Below are positions 61,684-64,000 of a stretch of 64,000 nt of DNA, in pieces (the stretch's first letter is position 1; the number at the start of each line of letters is the position of its first letter). The DNA comes from Jackrogersella multiformis (lineage: Eukaryota; Ascomycota; Sordariomycetes; Xylariales; Hypoxylaceae), in assembly GCA_902806575.1 (NCBI GenBank), contig CADCXD010000006.1:682001-746000 (forward strand). Direction: 5' to 3'. A model generated the notes under the pieces. That model was not told the DNA's origin. It did not search any database and saw nothing but the letters and a program-made list of their open reading frames with translations. The position numbers and the translations under genes are program-made.

Positions 61684-64000
61684 ATGGATCTACTTCATCT
61701 GGTATTCAACCACCTCGTTATGCCTCCCCAGCTACCCGGGGAGGAGGACCCTAACATCGAGGCAGTATCACACGAGATTTCAAAGCGATTCCTCGACGCA
61801 TGCAACGTTGTTGATACCCTAGTAGACCAGCATTGGTCTGAGGCATTTCAAAGTGTTCGGACCTCGCTTATTGCTTGTATTGACCTAAACATTGGCCGCC
61901 TGGAAAAGGAAAAAATGTTGAAACATTTTCGCCATCTCGAACCGAACCATGTGCTTATCATGCATGTGGTTGAGCAGAATGCTGCTTTGCTTATTCGGCG
62001 TGATATCTGGTTAGTACATAAACTTCCTTACCATCTTCCAAGAGTCCACTGTTGCTTATATATTATGAATACAGCGATGGAAGGGATCGCGTTATCTTCG
62101 AAGCTTTCGAGACATCAGCTACTTCCGAGAAAGTTCTTGCTGCAGAAAATGTCTTGCAATGGGATTTCCCTGGCCGTTCGGCCTCGATTCCTCTCTCCAC
62201 CTTTCTTGACGAAGTATTCCAAGAGACTCTCGCCACCTTTCTCGAGCAGGCTAGCATGGAATCCATCCATAGCCTTCGGGCTCATGTCCAGAAGGCAGGA
62301 GTATCTGTCACGGAGATCAGAGATACGACTAATCCAGCCCTGATCACACAAATGCTCATGCCGCTTCTTGAGGCCGTCGGCGACTACTTCGAGGCCCCGG
62401 TACTCAGAAAGCGAGTGAGGGACGAGGTCAATCTCATGATGGGAGATATACCTTGGCGTCGGCTTCCATTCTGGCTGGTCTTGCGCGTCTTAGCTCAACG
62501 CCAACTTTGCCTAATACGTGGTAATGAACAAGGTCGCATGGGCTATAAATTCCTCATGTGTATCCTATTCACCAAGCTTCTGAAGGACTCTGCCGGGACA
62601 CTCCACCCGGAATTGAGTCTCATGCTTCGCGCTAAACTTTGCCGTCGCATGGCAAAGCTAGAAATGGACAGAAATGCGAGTGGGCCGGCAGACAGGTCTA
62701 TTTGCGAGCCCTTGTTTACTCGAATCGGCTCCATGATTAAAGTAGCCATCGAGGAAGTGACCGTGCAAGTTGATACTGCATGGAATTCCTTCAAGAGGGC
62801 GACGACGCGAAATATCCCGAAGATTCCGTCATATGCCCCTGACCACGCCCTTCACCTCTCTCTTCTAAATAGTGGTGGAACTCTGGACCACTTGCTATCT
62901 AGCTTACCACCGCGGCGAACGGCACTTGCGTCACTTGATCTTCCGCAGCCACTCGACAAAGCTATCAGAGAAAGGCAGAAATTTACGGACCACGTCTTCC
63001 ACCTCGCGACGATGGAAACGAGCATAGCCTGTAATGAACAGCCTAGCGTAGGCACATCAAGCGACCGCGAAACTCGATGTGTCAAGATTGCTCATCAAAT
63101 AAATCAAGTCTTCGATGAGGTTGGGACCACATATGACTCTGATCCGGAACAGATGAGCGCCATGATCCTCTCGCTTCTCACCCTATGGGTTCAGCTAGAC
63201 GAGTGCGCTATTGAGGCGTGCCCGCTTCTAGGTGACCACCGCCCCGTTTTTGAGCCTGACATTCTCGACGTTCTACTGCTCCCTACGTTGTCTGCTATGC
63301 GCCAGCTCCGAATAGTTCAGGCCTACTTAGCTCAACGCGTGCTACGGTCCTCACGCAGTACTATACTTGGTAATATAGATAAAGACTGCCTCGCCGTGCG
63401 TTACGTTGCCCAGTCGACTGAGATGCAAAAACTAGGCTCACGCATTCAGATTGCATCTGATCGAGCTCGCGACGCTAAGAAATCAGAATGGCTCGTAACC
63501 TGTGAGAGCTACGATAGACACACGGAAGAAATTTTGAATGGTGTATGCTGCTGCTCATGGACTGGCGGCAAGCGTGATGTACGGGGTTGCGGAAAGTGCT
63601 ACCATTGGCGAGTTCGGAATCGTATGCAGATCGAAGTACAAGAGTCATTTCTCCCAGATAACGACCCACACAGATCTAGCGTGATATTCGAGCTTGCTGT
63701 TCCCAAATATATATCTGCATACCGGGACGCAACCTGGCGCATCCTGCACACTCTGGCGCACCCGAACCGGCCCGTCAAACCTTCAGTGCCTTCGATAAAA
63801 TTGGTAGACTGCAAGCCACTTGGTCCCTATTTAGCGACCGGAGCTCAAGGGGTCTCGCTTGCGTCGGCAATCAAGTGCTTCAAACAGACCCATTACAAAT
63901 TTGCTCATGGAAAGGTCCCCTTATCAAATGTCATATTGCCCCTCGGGGCGCGATTCGACTTGTACGACTGCGCCTCGGGACTTTGGGTTAAAGATCTTAG
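61684..64000 (+). CDS. DUF6606/DUF3638-type giant protein, N-terminal part (runs off window)
   Basis: Exon 1 is 61684-62009 and exon 2 starts at 62075 and is open to the right edge. The intron has a GTTAGT donor and ACAG acceptor; the junction codes ICDGRDRVIFEAFE. At least 750 residues are present. The N-terminal FNHLVMPPQLPGEED, the FEAFE segment, PWRRLPFWLVLRVLAQ, the Cys/His-containing stretch GVCCCSW...GCGKCYHW, and the VIFELAVPKYISAYRDATW motif match the N-terminal DUF6606 region of very large (about 3000-residue) fungal proteins. Their central DUF3638/DUF3645 parts have been linked to ubiquitin-hydrolase-like activity. I infer the family from remembered motifs; the catalytic region lies outside this window. 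Confidence 0.8.

Overview
The window is nuclear DNA from a filamentous ascomycete (Pezizomycotina), most likely a Sordariomycete. The evidence is short introns (about 50-260 nt) with GTRNGT...CTRAC...YAG signals, and families typical of the group: a ferrichrome-type siderophore synthetase with an ornithine monooxygenase, an M36 fungalysin, a PIR-type wall protein and a DUF6606/DUF3638 giant protein. The class-level call is inference. I found no bacterial-type operons, CRISPR arrays, rRNA genes, convincing tRNAs or intact transposons.

Layout, left to right. 1-1334 (-): unrecognised basic, low-complexity protein running off the left edge, with one in-frame TAG. 2152-3410 (-): secreted-type single-pass membrane protein with a Cys-rich ectodomain and Ser/Thr stalk. 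4532-8156 (+): karyopherin Kap123/importin-4. 12577-13712 (+): PIR/GPI cell-wall protein. 14657-15544 (+): U1-type zinc-finger, WBP4-like splicing protein. 16764-19442 (+): four-TM membrane protein of the family often labelled formylmethionine deformylase-like. 21776-23668 (+): uncharacterised fungal protein with a hydrophobic hairpin. 25775-27363 (+): bestrophin-like anion channel. 28323-30036 (+): Nudix plus eIF-2B/ribose-1,5-bisphosphate-isomerase-like fusion. 30737-33081 (-): fungalysin metalloprotease. 35891-50955 (-): 4920-residue NRPS. 55306-57038 (+): L-ornithine N5-monooxygenase. 58173-59558 (+): secreted GH99/GH71-like glycoside hydrolase. 61684 to the right edge (+): start of a DUF6606/DUF3638-type giant protein.

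The functional centre is 35.9-57.0 kb. A divergently transcribed NRPS (sidC/NPS2 type, A-T-C-A-T-C-T-C-A-T-C-T-C-T-C) and sidA share a 4.35 kb intergenic region. SidA hydroxylates ornithine N5. An acyltransferase not in this window would then acylate it, and the NRPS would assemble three acyl-hydroxyornithines plus small amino acids into a ferrichrome-type siderophore such as ferricrocin. The shared region holds two exact matches to the iron-responsive GATA-factor (SreA/SRE) consensus ATCWGATAA. The other genes look like housekeeping, wall or secretory genes with no evident link to the cluster.

Nearly all intergenic DNA is peppered with the palindrome-rich motif TACCTAGGTA and its TAGG/ACCT expansions, which are almost absent from exons. 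Exon structures were assembled by eye from splice signals, reading-frame continuity and family resemblance; total coding lengths close exactly in frame for every complete multi-exon gene. None is confirmed by transcripts or database searches.
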